Below are positions 63,976 through 64,000 of a stretch of DNA of 64,000 nt, one piece after another. The notes under the pieces are model-generated. The model worked only from the letters and a program-made list of their open reading frames with translations. It searched no databases and was not told where the DNA came from. Where the stretch lies: positions 1-64,000 of the forward strand of contig JASFYT010000104.1 in assembly GCA_045047085.1 (NCBI GenBank), written 5' to 3'. Source of the stretch: GCA-2401155 sp045047085. GTDB taxonomy: Bacteria > Pseudomonadota > Alphaproteobacteria > Rhizobiales > Rhizobiaceae. Numbering within the stretch: the first letter of the stretch is position 1; each line of letters begins with the position of its first letter. The position numbers were made by a program, and so were the translations under genes.

Positions 63976-64000
63976 TGGCTCCCCGAGCAAGACTCGAACT
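63976..64000 (-). tRNA. tRNA-Asn, 3' end only (partial)
   Basis: On the minus strand the last 25 bases read as a T arm followed by TCGGGGA, discriminator G and CCA. The acceptor strand and G discriminator match alphaproteobacterial tRNA-Asn. The anticodon lies beyond the window, so identity is probable only. Confidence 0.7.

Overview
The window is a chromosomal segment of an alphaproteobacterium, most likely of the Rhizobiales/Hyphomicrobiales (inference). Supporting signs are a 14-subunit complex I operon with a 697-residue NuoG and an extended NuoE, phosphatidylcholine synthase, the pole organiser PopZ, an IalB-family protein, HspQ, SdhE, a class II DAHP synthase and the PCMT-TolC-PopZ neighbourhood. 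Base composition looks moderate, as in marine relatives of rhizobia. Almost all of it is ordinary core genome. The exception is one sharply bounded mobile island of about 17 kb.

Layout. (1) 1-10959, minus strand: nuoA to nuoL (nuoL cut by the window edge), with three unexplained small reading frames in the operon, one of them a lipoprotein gene coupled to nuoD. (2) 11278-11513: tRNA-Asp and tRNA-Val. (3) 11500-28490: an island inserted in the 3' end of tRNA-Val and flanked by a 21-bp direct repeat. Its right half holds a tyrosine integrase, an AlpA-type regulator, a Toprim primase-like protein, a DUF3987 protein, a repeat cluster that could be an origin, and a terminase-small-subunit-like protein. 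There are no capsid, portal or tail genes, which is the layout of a phage-inducible chromosomal island (phage satellite). Its left half is cargo: a zinc-ribbon/Sel1-repeat protein, a type III restriction-modification pair, and a large DUF262-HNH protein ending in a HEPN-like segment. (4) 28538-37689: a FecR-domain protein with a Gly/His-rich tail, a stand-alone CZB zinc sensor, Pcs, a UbiH-family hydroxylase, an AEC transporter, HspQ, an IalB-family protein, a family 5 solute-binding protein and a FrnE-type oxidoreductase. (5) 37727-41928: a thiamine unit, with thiamine pyrophosphokinase facing away from a TPP riboswitch and thiBPQ. (6) 41925-63975: mfd, sdhE, recG, a DUF502 protein, a Coa1-like protein, glmS, a GFA protein, class II DAHP synthase, a GGCT-like protein, rpsD, murI, a PAP2 phosphatase, popZ, a TolC-family protein, PCMT, a flavodoxin, a large chemoreceptor and a VPxPA-CTERM surface protein. 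A partial tRNA-Asn closes the window.

How it works together. The nuo genes build NADH:quinone oxidoreductase, and the UbiH-like hydroxylase may contribute to its quinone pool. The riboswitch, importer and kinase form a thiamine salvage circuit. The island combines replication and mobilisation functions with two restriction-type systems, one modifying and one possibly modification-dependent. It is the best candidate here for undescribed biology.
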